Shown piece by piece: positions 35,632 to 45,000 of a stretch of 64,000 nt of DNA. This DNA is from SAR324 cluster bacterium (GTDB lineage: Bacteria; SAR324; NAC60-12), in assembly GCA_028281495.1 (NCBI GenBank), contig JANQJU010000026.1, forward strand, positions 1-64,000, written 5' to 3'. The notes beneath the pieces are model-generated. The model was not told the origin of the DNA. It did not search any database and saw only the letters and a program-made list of their open reading frames with translations. Each line of letters starts with the position of its first letter. Within the stretch, counting starts at the first letter, position 1. The position numbers were made by a program, and so were the translations under genes.

Positions 35632-37761
35632 ATGATGGTTTCTACTTTGAATTATTTGAAGCAACGCCCCTTGGCGTTGTTTCTGGTGTTATCTCTGTTT
35701 CTATGTTTTGAGACTCTGATCTTAGGCCCCTTTTCCTACATCCGTATTCATGACGTTGCTGATTCGTTCACGACCAAATACATGATGCTCGGCAAAGATT
35801 TTTGGGAGCACGGTCCGACCTACTGGTATCCCTATTTGGTGGGAGGCTTTGACCGGATTTCTCAGGATATCTTGTACACTCATTTTTTTGAGATTCTGTT
35901 CCTTGTGCTTCCTGGAGTGTTTGCGAACCAAATCACGGTTTTTTTGATCGTGTTTGTTAGCTCCTATTTCACCTTTCGCGTGTGTCGAGAACATCTCAAT
36001 CTTTCCCTCCAAGCCTCGGTTTTGGCGGCTTTGTTTTATACCCAACCGGCTGAATATTTTGTGAACGACCAACTGGGGTGGGCCATCTTTCCGGCAATCG
36101 TGCTCTATCTTGCCACCATCCATACCCGCATGAAAGAACAACCCGTGATGTTCTTGTGGGTGGTGCCATTGGCCATTGTGTATGTGATGTCTTCGTCTCT
36201 GCCCATTTCGGTCCCCTTCACGATGCTGTTCATCCCGTTGTGGCTCTTGATCGTATTGAAACGATGGGACATTCGCATGTTGCTGCTGCTGTTTGTGTTT
36301 GCAGTTCTGGTGATTTTGATGGAGTTGCCAGCCATCGAAGTCGCCCAGCACAATAGTGTGGGTTCGCATCGAGAGAGTCAGGGACAAGTCAGCATTGGCA
36401 ATACGGTTCAAACGTATTGGTATTTGTTCACATCGGCCATCGAGATTTTTTTCAGTTATCCTGAATGTTTGTTGTTGGGGGCGATGGGGATTGTCTTCTC
36501 TCGGCTCAAGGGGAGTCCTGCCAATCGCATGTTGCTCCTGATCATCTTTGCGGTGATGTGCCAATTTGTGGGAAGGGCCATACAACATGAGTTTTATGAT
36601 GAACTGGGGGCATGGCGTGGATTCGGTTTGCACCGTTTTCGTCTCGTGGCGATTTTGTTTGTCACCATGTACGCAGGCTATGGATTCGATTGCATCTCCT
36701 CCCGGTTGTATATGGTGCATCCGTTCAAAAATCGGAGCTATCGGGCGCGGGATATTGTGTTTAGTGGATTCATCGTATGGTGGCTGTTTTTTGCGTTTTA
36801 TAATACCGGTGATCAAGTTTCGAAGTGGGTGTTGCTCGGCAACGCTCAAGCCATTTATGAAAATTCCAATGTGCGCAAAGTGGCCCAAGAAGCGGAGGAA
36901 ACGCTAGAGCCATTTCGGGTGGGAGCCATTCAAGGGATTGCGATTCATAACATGCAACCGGGATATCTCAATGCCCACGGACTCGAAACCGTGGGAGGGT
37001 ACGGCAATCTGTATCCCCGTACTTATCAGAATTTTTGGGCAAAAATGTCCGATCCTTTATTTTCTCGCAACAGCCGCCTTAAAAAATATGTCGAGAGCTG
37101 GGGCAATCGCTTGTACTTGTTTGTGGAAGAAGAAATCACCCAAGAACTGCCCTTTGCCGATTTTTACCATTTGCACATGCTTTCGTTGGCCAACACCAAA
37201 TACATCTTTGCCCGACGCAAGCTGGAGCACGAACACCTCGAACTGAAGTATGCTGCCGAAACAAATTGGTATGAATTGTCCGGGAAAGTGGAGAAACTTG
37301 GGTATGTGATACGTCGCAATTTTACAGGGCGTGAGGACCTTTGGGTGTATGAAAACAAGACGGTACTGCCCCGCATGTTCCTAGTACCTCAAGTGGCCTA
37401 TCTCGAAAGCGGAGCCGCTATTTTAGACCAACTGGCCGACTCGGATGTGCCAACCATTCGGGAAACTCTTTTGGTGGAACAGCAGTACGAACCGGAGTTG
37501 GCCTCTGTTGCGGACAGCCCGGCATATCAGCAAGGTACTGTGACCATGACCAAATACAGCCCCGACATCATTGAAGCCACCGCAACTTTGGATGGAGCGG
37601 GCTATATCGTCGTTGGCAATTCATTTCATCGCGACTGGAAAGCGACCGTGGATGGCGAGGAAGTTCCCATTGTTCCTGCGTATGCGACGTTTTGGGCCAT
37701 TCCCATCAAGGCCGGGACGCACGAGATTCGATTCAGCTATCACCCTCCTTTACCGTGGTAA
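35632..37761 (+). CDS. YfhO-like polytopic membrane protein, probable GT-C-type glycosyltransferase
   Basis: 709 residues with about twelve hydrophobic helices in the first 400 residues and a soluble C-terminal domain. The early loop FSYIRIHDVADSF places Asp residues where GT-C enzymes have catalytic acids. The extracytoplasmic tail ends VVGNSFHRDWKATVDGEEVP, then AGTHEIRFSYHPP, the typical closing module of YfhO-type proteins, which act in glycosylation of cell-envelope polymers using lipid-linked donors. The start is ATG 35632 or 35635, with poor ribosome sites. The next gene begins 3 bases after its stop, so they are co-transcribed. Substrate unknown. Confidence 0.75.
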   Translation: MMVSTLNYLKQRPLALFLVLSLFLCFETLILGPFSYIRIHDVADSFTTKYMMLGKDFWEHGPTYWYPYLVGGFDRISQDILYTHFFEILFLVLPGVFANQITVFLIVFVSSYFTFRVCREHLNLSLQASVLAALFYTQPAEYFVNDQLGWAIFPAIVLYLATIHTRMKEQPVMFLWVVPLAIVYVMSSSLPISVPFTMLFIPLWLLIVLKRWDIRMLLLLFVFAVLVILMELPAIEVAQHNSVGSHRESQGQVSIGNTVQTYWYLFTSAIEIFFSYPECLLLGAMGIVFSRLKGSPANRMLLLIIFAVMCQFVGRAIQHEFYDELGAWRGFGLHRFRLVAILFVTMYAGYGFDCISSRLYMVHPFKNRSYRARDIVFSGFIVWWLFFAFYNTGDQVSKWVLLGNAQAIYENSNVRKVAQEAEETLEPFRVGAIQGIAIHNMQPGYLNAHGLETVGGYGNLYPRTYQNFWAKMSDPLFSRNSRLKKYVESWGNRLYLFVEEEITQELPFADFYHLHMLSLANTKYIFARRKLEHEHLELKYAAETNWYELSGKVEKLGYVIRRNFTGREDLWVYENKTVLPRMFLVPQVAYLESGAAILDQLADSDVPTIRETLLVEQQYEPELASVADSPAYQQGTVTMTKYSPDIIEATATLDGAGYIVVGNSFHRDWKATVDGEEVPIVPAYATFWAIPIKAGTHEIRFSYHPPLPW

Positions 37762-37764
37762 ACT

Positions 37765-37983
37765 ATGACCCCTTCTGATCAAACAACCGACAATACGAAA
37801 CAACCCTCCAACTCGTCTTCCTTATCTGAAATGGAGCCGCAGTTGGAGCAACCGGGTAGCATTTTACAATTGTGGCAGGAGGTTCTGAGTTCTCCGATCA
37901 CCATCGTGATTATTGTGCTCTTCTTGCTCTACACGCTGTTCACGCCCACCATAAAAACGCTCTTGTTGTTGAACGAAATCTAA
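37765..37983 (+). CDS. Small single-TM protein
   Basis: 72 residues starting 3 bases after the YfhO-like gene's stop. A polar, Ser/Gln-rich N-terminus of about 35 residues is followed by one membrane segment (SPITIVIIVLFLLYTLFTP) and a short hydrophobic tail. The tight spacing and plausible membrane topology argue for a real gene that may partner the glycosyltransferase-like protein. No family recognised. Confidence 0.6.
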   Translation: MTPSDQTTDNTKQPSNSSSLSEMEPQLEQPGSILQLWQEVLSSPITIVIIVLFLLYTLFTPTIKTLLLLNEI

Positions 37984-38011
37984 TCGGATCTTACCCAGAA
38001 CCGATTCGCAT

Positions 38012-38132
38012 CACCCACTTCAGTGCATTGGCATCACCCATTTTTGTACCACCCATTTTTGTACCACCCATTTTTGTATCACCCATTTTTGTATCACCCA
38101 CTTCGGTGCATTTGCATCACCCATTTTGGTGC
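38012..38132 (+). repeat. Composite 15-bp/23-bp tandem repeat before deoC
   Basis: A 23-bp unit (CACCCACTTCAGTGCATTGG...) at 38012-38034 is followed by four 15-bp units CACCCATTTTTGTAC or ...TAT (38035-38094). A second 23-bp unit (38095-38117) and a variant 15-bp unit CACCCATTTTGGTGC (38118-38132) complete it. The block fills most of the 167-bp gap and ends 18 bases before the deoC start, overlapping the likely promoter. Copy number could vary by slippage and influence deoC expression. Confidence 0.8.
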
Positions 38133-38150
38133 TTATCTAAGGAGGACTCC

Positions 38151-38867
38151 ATGAACGAAACGATCAGTGTGCAAGACTTAGCGAGTATGATTGATCACTC
38201 GTTATTGCATCCCACTCTGACCGATGCTGCTATCAAGCGCGGTTGCGAGCTGGCTCTGCAATACAATGTGGCGACCGTTTGTATCAAACCCTACAGCATT
38301 CCAATGGTCCGTGAGCTGGTGGCCGACTCCAACGTGGGGGTGTGTCCAGTCATTGCATTTCCACATGGAAACAGTACGACAGCGATCAAAGTGCAAGAAG
38401 CGGAAGCGGCCGTCCGGGCAGGAGGAAGTGAAATCGATATGGTGGTGAATATTGGGAAGGTGTTGAGTGAAGACTGGGCCTACGTGTCCAATGAAATCAA
38501 AGTCATCAACGATGCCGTCACCACCCAACGAGCAATTCTCAAAGTAATTTTTGAAAATGACTATCTACAAGATGAACACATTATCCGGCTGTGTGAAATT
38601 TGCTCGGAACACGAAGTGGCCTTTGTGAAAACCTCCTCCGGATACGGGTTCGTCAAACAAGACAACGGCATGTACAGCTACCAGGGAGCCACCGACCATC
38701 ACCTGGAACTCATGCGAGAGCATGCCGCACCTACAGTCCAAATAAAAGCAGCGGGGGGGGTCCGCACGCTGGATGACTTCCTCCGAGTCCGTGCCCTGGG
38801 GGTGTCTCGAATCGGAGCCAGTGCCACAGAGAGCATTCTCGAAGAAGCCAAACAACGTGGGCTATGA
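38151..38867 (+). CDS. deoC: Deoxyribose-phosphate aldolase
   Basis: 238 residues from ATG 38151, set by AAGGAGG 6 bases upstream. DeoC is a class I TIM-barrel aldolase in the cytoplasm. It splits 2-deoxyribose 5-phosphate into glyceraldehyde 3-phosphate and acetaldehyde, the last step of deoxynucleoside catabolism. The Schiff-base lysine is Lys160 in AFVKTSSGYG. The second catalytic lysine is Lys199 in QIKAAGGVRT, and Asp96 in SEIDMVVNIG completes the site. It is not beside other nucleoside genes here; it follows a membrane-protein unit across a repeat-filled gap, so it probably has its own promoter. Confidence 0.95.
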   Translation: MNETISVQDLASMIDHSLLHPTLTDAAIKRGCELALQYNVATVCIKPYSIPMVRELVADSNVGVCPVIAFPHGNSTTAIKVQEAEAAVRAGGSEIDMVVNIGKVLSEDWAYVSNEIKVINDAVTTQRAILKVIFENDYLQDEHIIRLCEICSEHEVAFVKTSSGYGFVKQDNGMYSYQGATDHHLELMREHAAPTVQIKAAGGVRTLDDFLRVRALGVSRIGASATESILEEAKQRGL

Positions 38868-38915
38868 ATTGCGTTGGATTCCTATTTTAAAAATCTAGTA
38901 TTTATTGTTCACAGG

Positions 38916-38940
38916 CAAAGGAAGCGTTCGCTTTTTTCAG
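38916..38940 (+). terminator. Small hairpin with T-run after deoC
   Basis: AAGC (38922-38925), loop GTTC and GCTT (38930-38933) are followed by further T residues to 38937. The stem is short but extends with G-T pairs. It lies between the convergent ends of deoC and the VapC-type gene and could serve deoC. Confidence 0.4.
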
Positions 38941-38953
38941 AGGAAGGGATTTG

Positions 38954-39367
38954 TTATCGATTGGAAGCAATGTCCCACACCGTTTCGACTTCATATTCTT
39001 TGATGTGATCATCTTTGGTGACAAGCAGAAAATTATTGTGCTTCGCTTGGGCAATCAAGAGCCGGTCAAAAGGGTCTTTATGAATATTCGGAAGCTGTGT
39101 GGAATCAATCATTTCAGAAGCAGAAGGATCCACTAAGTGCATATTTGTATTATTCAAAAGCTCGTTTTTCCAACCATGCACGTCATAGATCCTAATTTTG
39201 CCTTTTTTCACTAGTAACGCCACTTCCCAGAAAGAAATGGACGACACATATAAGCATCCTTGCTGTTCTTGCTTGTCGAAAAACTTAATAAAATCTTCCG
39301 ATACGTTTTCTTTGTTGTGCCAAAAAATGAGTGCATGGGTATCCAAGAGATAATTTGTTTTTTTCAC
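38954..39367 (-). CDS. vapC: PIN-domain toxin of a type II toxin-antitoxin pair
   Basis: 137 residues from GTG 39367, which overlaps the antitoxin stop (GTGA overlap of 4 bases) behind GGGAGG. VapC-type PIN ribonucleases cleave tRNA or other RNA. The acidic triad positions are visible: Asp9 in YLLDTHALIFW, the Glu of SISFWEVALLVKKGKI, and Asp residues in HKDPFDRLLIAQA, with a final TKDDHI block. The layout (antitoxin first, translational coupling) is standard. The region is more AT-rich than its neighbours, as often seen for such mobile modules. Confidence 0.9.
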   Translation of the reverse strand: MKKTNYLLDTHALIFWHNKENVSEDFIKFFDKQEQQGCLYVSSISFWEVALLVKKGKIRIYDVHGWKNELLNNTNMHLVDPSASEMIDSTQLPNIHKDPFDRLLIAQAKHNNFLLVTKDDHIKEYEVETVWDIASNR

Positions 39368-39591
39368 ACGTATTCCTCCCAAATATCATTCATTGGCTCC
39401 ACAATTTCTTCCGGAGAAACGAGCAACTCAGGTTGGATACTCATTTTGTCTCGCCAATTCATTTGATGTATCGGAACGAGGCGGGCCACTTCTCGGTTAT
39501 TTCGTTGAATGATAATCGTTTCTCCTTCTGACGCTTTATCTAGATAGTCAAACAAGTTGTTTCTCAATTTACTAGCAGACACTTTAATCAT
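39364..39591 (-). CDS. Phd/YefM-type antitoxin
   Basis: 75 residues. The N-terminal half matches the Phd/YefM DNA-binding fold: IKVSASKLRNNLFDYLDKAS, then GETIIIQRNNREVARLVP. The C-terminal third, rich in Glu and hydrophobic residues (ELLVSPEEIVEP), would wrap the PIN toxin. It is expected to repress its own promoter together with the toxin; palindromes lie just upstream. Confidence 0.87.
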   Translation of the reverse strand: MIKVSASKLRNNLFDYLDKASEGETIIIQRNNREVARLVPIHQMNWRDKMSIQPELLVSPEEIVEPMNDIWEEYV

Positions 39592-39606
39592 AGTGATTCT
39601 CCAATC

Positions 39607-39639
39607 ATGTACATGTACATAAAACTAAAACATGTACAT
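39607..39639. promoter_or_regulatory. ATGTACAT palindromes, candidate toxin-antitoxin operator
   Basis: ATGTACATGTACAT (39607-39620), itself a perfect palindrome, and a second ATGTACAT (39632-39639) lie 16-48 bases upstream of the antitoxin start. Spaced palindromes at this position are what Phd/VapB-type repressors bind cooperatively. Confidence 0.6.
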
Positions 39640-39703
39640 TTTTAGCCAGTCGGTAGAGATTTTTCAACAATGAAAAGGTCCTTCTTGATGAAGCAAAGGG
39701 GGA

Positions 39704-42040
39704 TTAAGTGGTCTGTTTCGTTTTGAAAAACTGTTCTGCAACCTGGGGTAGCAGAGGCAAAATCACTTGCCAAGCCAACGGCACGAAAGCGTTGGCGAAA
39801 CAGGTTCGATCTTGGGCAGACCATTGTCGCTTTGCATCGTTCTCAGTTTGTCGTTGTTCCAGAGTGAGCAACCTGAAATCCAATCCCAACTCGCCGGCCC
39901 AACGATTCTGGGGATCATACATGGGCACATGAGCAAGCAAGTATCGTGTCTGCATTGTGGGGGGTAAGATGACTTTTCCTGCCAACACAGAGGTTTTTGA
40001 GGCTGACGATACCTTCAAAATCAATTCCCAAAGAAAACTCGGCTCCTCTTTGGTTGTTGGAGCACTCCAACTACTAAAATAGAGGACTTGATTGAAGCCT
40101 ATAAAAAATCCGGGACGATACCCCGACTCTATCGAATGGAGACTATGGGATTCTTGATGGTTGGGACTTTGTAGCGTGGCTTCTAGTACCATGTCCGACT
40201 TTTGGGAAGGGCCTTCAAGGCCACACAATTCCAAATGAAATATAGACACGGCTAGGAGATTCACATCATGATCCGAGGCCAAAGCAAATCGACGCCATCC
40301 TAGGTTCAAAGCGTTATAAACCGCTTGTCCAAAAAAACGCATAAGCAGCGCTAAACTCACACCCCGTACTGCATCATAGCTGCCATCGGGTTTCACAAAA
40401 CTTTGTGCGATGGTTCGAAGCGTCGCGGCGGGATCGATTCGCAGTGGAGATGGCGTGGTTTCACCCGTTTCTTTAGTTTGGTGATAGTTGATCATGACCT
40501 GAGGCAGCCAAAAACCTGAAAAGGCCCTGAACATTGCAGAGAGTGAGTTTTCCAAAGCCTCTAAGGATAGGGAATGGCTCCAGCCATGAACGTAGGGCCA
40601 GATTTTTTCAAACAAGCTCAGGATCACTTGTGCCGTAGCCAGATCGGTATCTGCTCTCGGAATTTCCGAAGCCACCAAGACAAACCCATTTCCTGCCCCC
40701 ACAAAATATTCGGACCGCCCGTGTTCATCCATTTCTACAACTAAATCATAAAGCGCATCCGAACTAGACTTGGGGGTCCAAGGTTCCACACGTTCCACTG
40801 GAACGGCGGTGATTTGGCCTTGTTGGAACCCTACCAATCGGAGGTTTGGGGATAATGTCGTCACCCCCCAGGGAGCAAAGAAAGGAAGATTGTGGATGAG
40901 ATTCCAAGGAGTGGCTGCGGCAAAATGAGGTGCCTCTTGAGGAGTCTTCCAACCGGAATAGGTCAGCCACGGATGGCTGCTGGTTCCTCCAAAATCATAC
41001 CCGTTGATGGACACTAACCGTCGACCATGTTGAGAAACCTGGGCAATCGTCTGAACTTTTGCAGTACCTTGGCTACCTTGAACCGAATCTCCAATGGCAA
41101 CTTCGGCAATAGGTTTTGAAGTCCCATCGGCTAGCAAAACCAAAGTATTGGCAGAAAAACAGCTGCTTCCAGGCGCAGTCCGGTATTTGTGACCGGGCTG
41201 TGAATTTATCGTAAAATTCTGAGAATATGCCTCCGAAGTACAAATGGGAGACACCGATCCAATATAAGTGGTGCATACCTCTTTTAGGATTCCTGGGGTG
41301 GCCTCTTGTTTCAAGTCTTCCCAGTTGAGGTTTGGATTGGACATCCACCCTAAATAGGAAGTCCAATTGTCAGCATCCAACTCACCCGGAATGTTTAACC
41401 CTTTGGCTTTGAGGGACCGGATCGTTGCATTCACTTGATCGAGGTTACGTCCCAATGAAAGCATCACGGTCCAGTGGTTGAACAACTCCCAATATTGGTC
41501 AAGCCATTGCCTCTCAGAATATTGTAACATCTTTGCCGTAACCCAGGCGTCGCTGTCCAAATGGTTTACATAGGTCAGGGCCAATGTGGCCTTATCTGGT
41601 ACTGCATTCACGGCATCGCGATAAGGCGGATATGCTAGCGAAAGCACATGCCCATACCACTGATAGGCCACGTCTTGAAACGTTGAATTACGGCTTTCCA
41701 CATCACGATTGATCGCATCGATCAATAGCAGTTTCCGCAGATCACGAGTTTGATGATACATACACTGGCACAGGGTGGAGACGGCAAAATCGGTCCACCA
41801 CTGGGAGGCCAACCCGGTGATGTTGGTGACCGCATCTTCATATTCGATCCATTTATAGTTAGGAAAGAAGATCTGAAGAAATGGGTCGCCATCGCCTCCG
41901 AGATAGAGAGACTCATAACGACCCGGTACCAATCCCTTGATCCGATTGACCACCACCTTGCGAGCCGTTTTGCAGAGGTCCCCCCCTAGAGGGGGCAGAC
42001 TAGCGGCCAGATTTTGAGCAACTTGATAGTAGTTTGTCAT
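39704..42040 (-). CDS. 778-residue protein with an internal Hint (hedgehog/intein-like) domain
   Basis: Residues 1-290 are helical and unrecognised. Residues 294-458 form a Hint domain: Cys294 in SSCFSANTLVLLADGTSKPI, IAEVAIGDSV, the block-B-like TSSH (353-356) before PWLTYSGW, then YDLVVEMDEHG and SEYFVGAGNGFVLVAS. Hint domains cleave or splice their host using the first Cys. Here the usual closing His-Asn is replaced by Ala-Ser, so splicing is unlikely and N-terminal cleavage at Cys294 is the more plausible activity. The 320 residues after it are unrecognised, unlike a short toxin tail. No signal peptide is seen. It starts 10 bases after the 1203-residue gene and is surely co-transcribed with it. 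Confidence 0.85.
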   Translation of the reverse strand: MTNYYQVAQNLAASLPPLGGDLCKTARKVVVNRIKGLVPGRYESLYLGGDGDPFLQIFFPNYKWIEYEDAVTNITGLASQWWTDFAVSTLCQCMYHQTRDLRKLLLIDAINRDVESRNSTFQDVAYQWYGHVLSLAYPPYRDAVNAVPDKATLALTYVNHLDSDAWVTAKMLQYSERQWLDQYWELFNHWTVMLSLGRNLDQVNATIRSLKAKGLNIPGELDADNWTSYLGWMSNPNLNWEDLKQEATPGILKEVCTTYIGSVSPICTSEAYSQNFTINSQPGHKYRTAPGSSCFSANTLVLLADGTSKPIAEVAIGDSVQGSQGTAKVQTIAQVSQHGRRLVSINGYDFGGTSSHPWLTYSGWKTPQEAPHFAAATPWNLIHNLPFFAPWGVTTLSPNLRLVGFQQGQITAVPVERVEPWTPKSSSDALYDLVVEMDEHGRSEYFVGAGNGFVLVASEIPRADTDLATAQVILSLFEKIWPYVHGWSHSLSLEALENSLSAMFRAFSGFWLPQVMINYHQTKETGETTPSPLRIDPAATLRTIAQSFVKPDGSYDAVRGVSLALLMRFFGQAVYNALNLGWRRFALASDHDVNLLAVSIFHLELCGLEGPSQKSDMVLEATLQSPNHQESHSLHSIESGYRPGFFIGFNQVLYFSSWSAPTTKEEPSFLWELILKVSSASKTSVLAGKVILPPTMQTRYLLAHVPMYDPQNRWAGELGLDFRLLTLEQRQTENDAKRQWSAQDRTCFANAFVPLAWQVILPLLPQVAEQFFKTKQTT

Positions 42041-42050
42041 TCCTATCTTC

Positions 42051-45000
42051 CTAAACCTCAGGGGCAGCCTTCACCTCAATGGAAAAACTGTCTGTGATTT
42101 TGTTCAGGGGGTTGCTCAAGGATAAAACATAAGACGTGGCTTCCATTAACGTGGGAGCGACTCCAGTTGTTTGAGAGATTTCTCCACTGTGCGAATTCAA
42201 TTGCATGAAGCTGGGCAAACTGGGAGCCACACTCCAGGTTTTGGGTTGGCTGCCCGCTTGTTGCAAGGAGGGAAAGAACTTCTGGTCGCGAGAGAACGTA
42301 TACAACTCAATATTTTCCATATCGAGTCCTGCTACTTCCAGCGAAGTCATGGAAACCGTCCAAGTCCCTGCATCGGCTTGAGTGGTCACCGAGCTTTGAT
42401 CTGCCGCAAGATAAAGCTTCACACCTTGATCCGCCCAATATCGATTGTAAAAGGTGAAATTGGCTTGCTGGACGTATTCGCCGTCCCAAACAATCCCGCC
42501 TGTTAATTCAGGCACCCATTTCTGTTGGTCCACTTTGGTCCTATCAGTGATTCTAGTGGCACCATCCAATGCCTTGCTGTCGTCCAAGGTGAGAACACAC
42601 ATCGTGAGGCCTCCATCTTGGGTGGTCACCGCAGCCGAGAAGGTGGCATAGCCTTCATAATCCGTGGCCATAAAAAAAGCGGTGGATGGATTATTTTGTT
42701 GGGCTGCAATGTTCAAACTACCGTCTGCTTGGAACTGTAAACATTGTTGCGCATCTCCATTCCACTCCAGCGTGATACCAGAACGTTGGGGCTGTCCCTT
42801 GACTTGGTAAACCTGAAAACTTTCAATCGCGACCTTGTCTGGCATGTAGTATCCCGCTTTTTGGGCTTGGTCTTTGGCAAACGTTTCTACGGGCGTGGGC
42901 TGAGGTTGGTTCAACCAGATTATCAAGATTATGACTCCTGCCACAGCAGCGACCGCCGCCAACGTGCTCAAAACCGACATGATGGAGGCCACGGCAAGCC
43001 CACCCAATGTTTCTACCCCAAATGCTCCTAACGCCCACGCTCCACCGGTTGCAAACAACTCCAAAGCGCCGGAAGCAAGAAATAAAGCGTTCGAAGCCGT
43101 TTCAAGGTCAGATTCTGACTGAGCGAGCGCGATGGAACTGAACACAATGTTTGCAATAGCAAACATGGCACCGAGACGGGTGGCCACAAATTCATCCAAG
43201 TTGCGACCAAAAATTTTCATTGTGGTGGTCACTTCACTTTCCATCCAAGCTTCCTCAAACAAAGGGGCTAATTTCCCAGGACCTAGCAAGTGATCCGTTT
43301 GACGACGAATACACCAATAGGCAAAACCATTGGTGGCTCGTGTGGTGGCGCTTGTCAACGCCTCCTCTGAGAAGTGTCCTAGTACCATTTGCCACCGAAA
43401 GTATTTGGGATCGAATGCCTTACTTGCGACAATACTGCCTTTGATCAAACGGACTGCCACCGGGGTGAAAAGGTTAACAGAAGTGATGACAAACCTCGTT
43501 TTTTCTTGAGCATTCATTTCGTCCCACTCCTTCAGCCCAAACACAAAGCCTACCAATCCTGCAAAGCCTGCTGCTAAAGCAATGGTCTGGGCGACTCTGC
43601 TTCCAAATTTGCCCACAAAACGAGCCAAATCCGGGTGGGTGCTGAGTGACTGCTCAAACTTGACTGCCAACTGTTCCCAATCACAAATGCCATTGAATGT
43701 TCGGGCCAAACGCGCGTAGGCTTTCAGCACGTCAGCCACTTGCTTTTCTGCCAGCGCTTCTTGGAGCTTTTGGGCTTGTTCTGCCATTTGAGGATCAGAA
43801 CTATTGATATACTTCTCCACAAAAGCCTGCAGGATTTCTTCAACAGCGAAATAGTAACCGTTGAGATCGCCTCCATAGTCAATCAATGTGGGCAAGATGT
43901 TTCCAATTTGGAACAACTGGATCACTTTGGTGTATTCTTGAACAAAAAAACCACTGGAATCTAAGAGATTTAAGACCGCACAATTGGTCTGGACGCGACG
44001 TGTAAAAGCCGAACCATCCAGATGCGAGGTTTTGGACAAAGAAATCATTCTCAAAAGTTCCAATGCAGAAGGCTGAGTGGCAAATCGGAAAAAAGTATAA
44101 GCCCAATAACAACCATCTTCTCCTTTTTTTGCTAGGGCATCGATTTGATCCAATATTTTTTGTAGTTGCTCAGGAGCATCGATGATTTCTTGTTGCACCT
44201 CTTGTTTCCAGATACTCACGTCGTTTTGTATGATTTTCGCGTAAGCGGCTGTATTATTTTTTTGATCTTCTTTGAAGTTACCGATTTCTCCATTGACGCC
44301 ACTGCTTTGTTGCCATTGGTATGCGTAAAGGAGTGGAGCTTGTACTTGGAAAACATCACTTACCGCGGTTGCATTTTTTAGATAATCTTGGGCTCGTCGC
44401 GCATTCAAGGTATCGGCTCCCTCCATATTGGAGTTGGAAAGAGCATTTACCAAATAAGGGATGGAAAGGCCTTTGTACCAGGAGGCCGGGTCTTGCGTGG
44501 TCGTGCCGGGAGTGTCGGCGATGGCTTTCACTGCGGCAGACAGATCGGGTGGATTGTTGCTAATAAATTTTTTGCGCAGATCCGGATCCATATCTGCTTG
44601 CAAAATTTTATAAAACTCTTGCATCGCGGCATTTTGAATCACGTCATTCCAATTGCCCTTACTATCTTTCTGGTATTGGCTCATGTTGAGCAAGGTGTGG
44701 ATGTTTAAACTAGAACTCACTTCCGAAGAGGTCGTGCTGTTCATGGACTGGGGTTGAACCCCCACACCGTGCCAAGTGGTAGTTATGCCCTGAATGGCAT
44801 AAACGACTCCTTGTGCCGTGTTTTTTTCGGTGAGCATAGCCCCCACAAAATTCGCCGCAAAACCATCGAAATCGCACGCCAGTAAATAAGGGAATACTGT
44901 TTTTATGTTCTCAGAACTATCGGTTTCTTCTTGAGGAGGAATGGCATCGCTATCCGCACTAAACACGAATCGTAGATCAGGGGTTAATAAAAGTGAAAAT

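Noticed and set aside
35405..35635. 76-codon plus-strand frame before the YfhO-like gene
   Set aside because: Starts with TTG, spans the perfect 11-bp inverted repeat and has no recognisable protein features.
35722..36888. 388-codon minus-strand frame
   Set aside because: Antisense shadow of the YfhO-like gene, rich in His/Gln as expected from complementing hydrophobic codons.
38012..38132. Possible CRISPR in the deoC upstream repeats
   Set aside because: Units are 15 or 23 bp with no unique spacers; it is a simple tandem repeat.
40667..41159. Hint domain as a splicing intein
   Set aside because: The C-terminal His-Asn and following nucleophile are missing (VLVAS instead), and the host protein is not a typical intein host.
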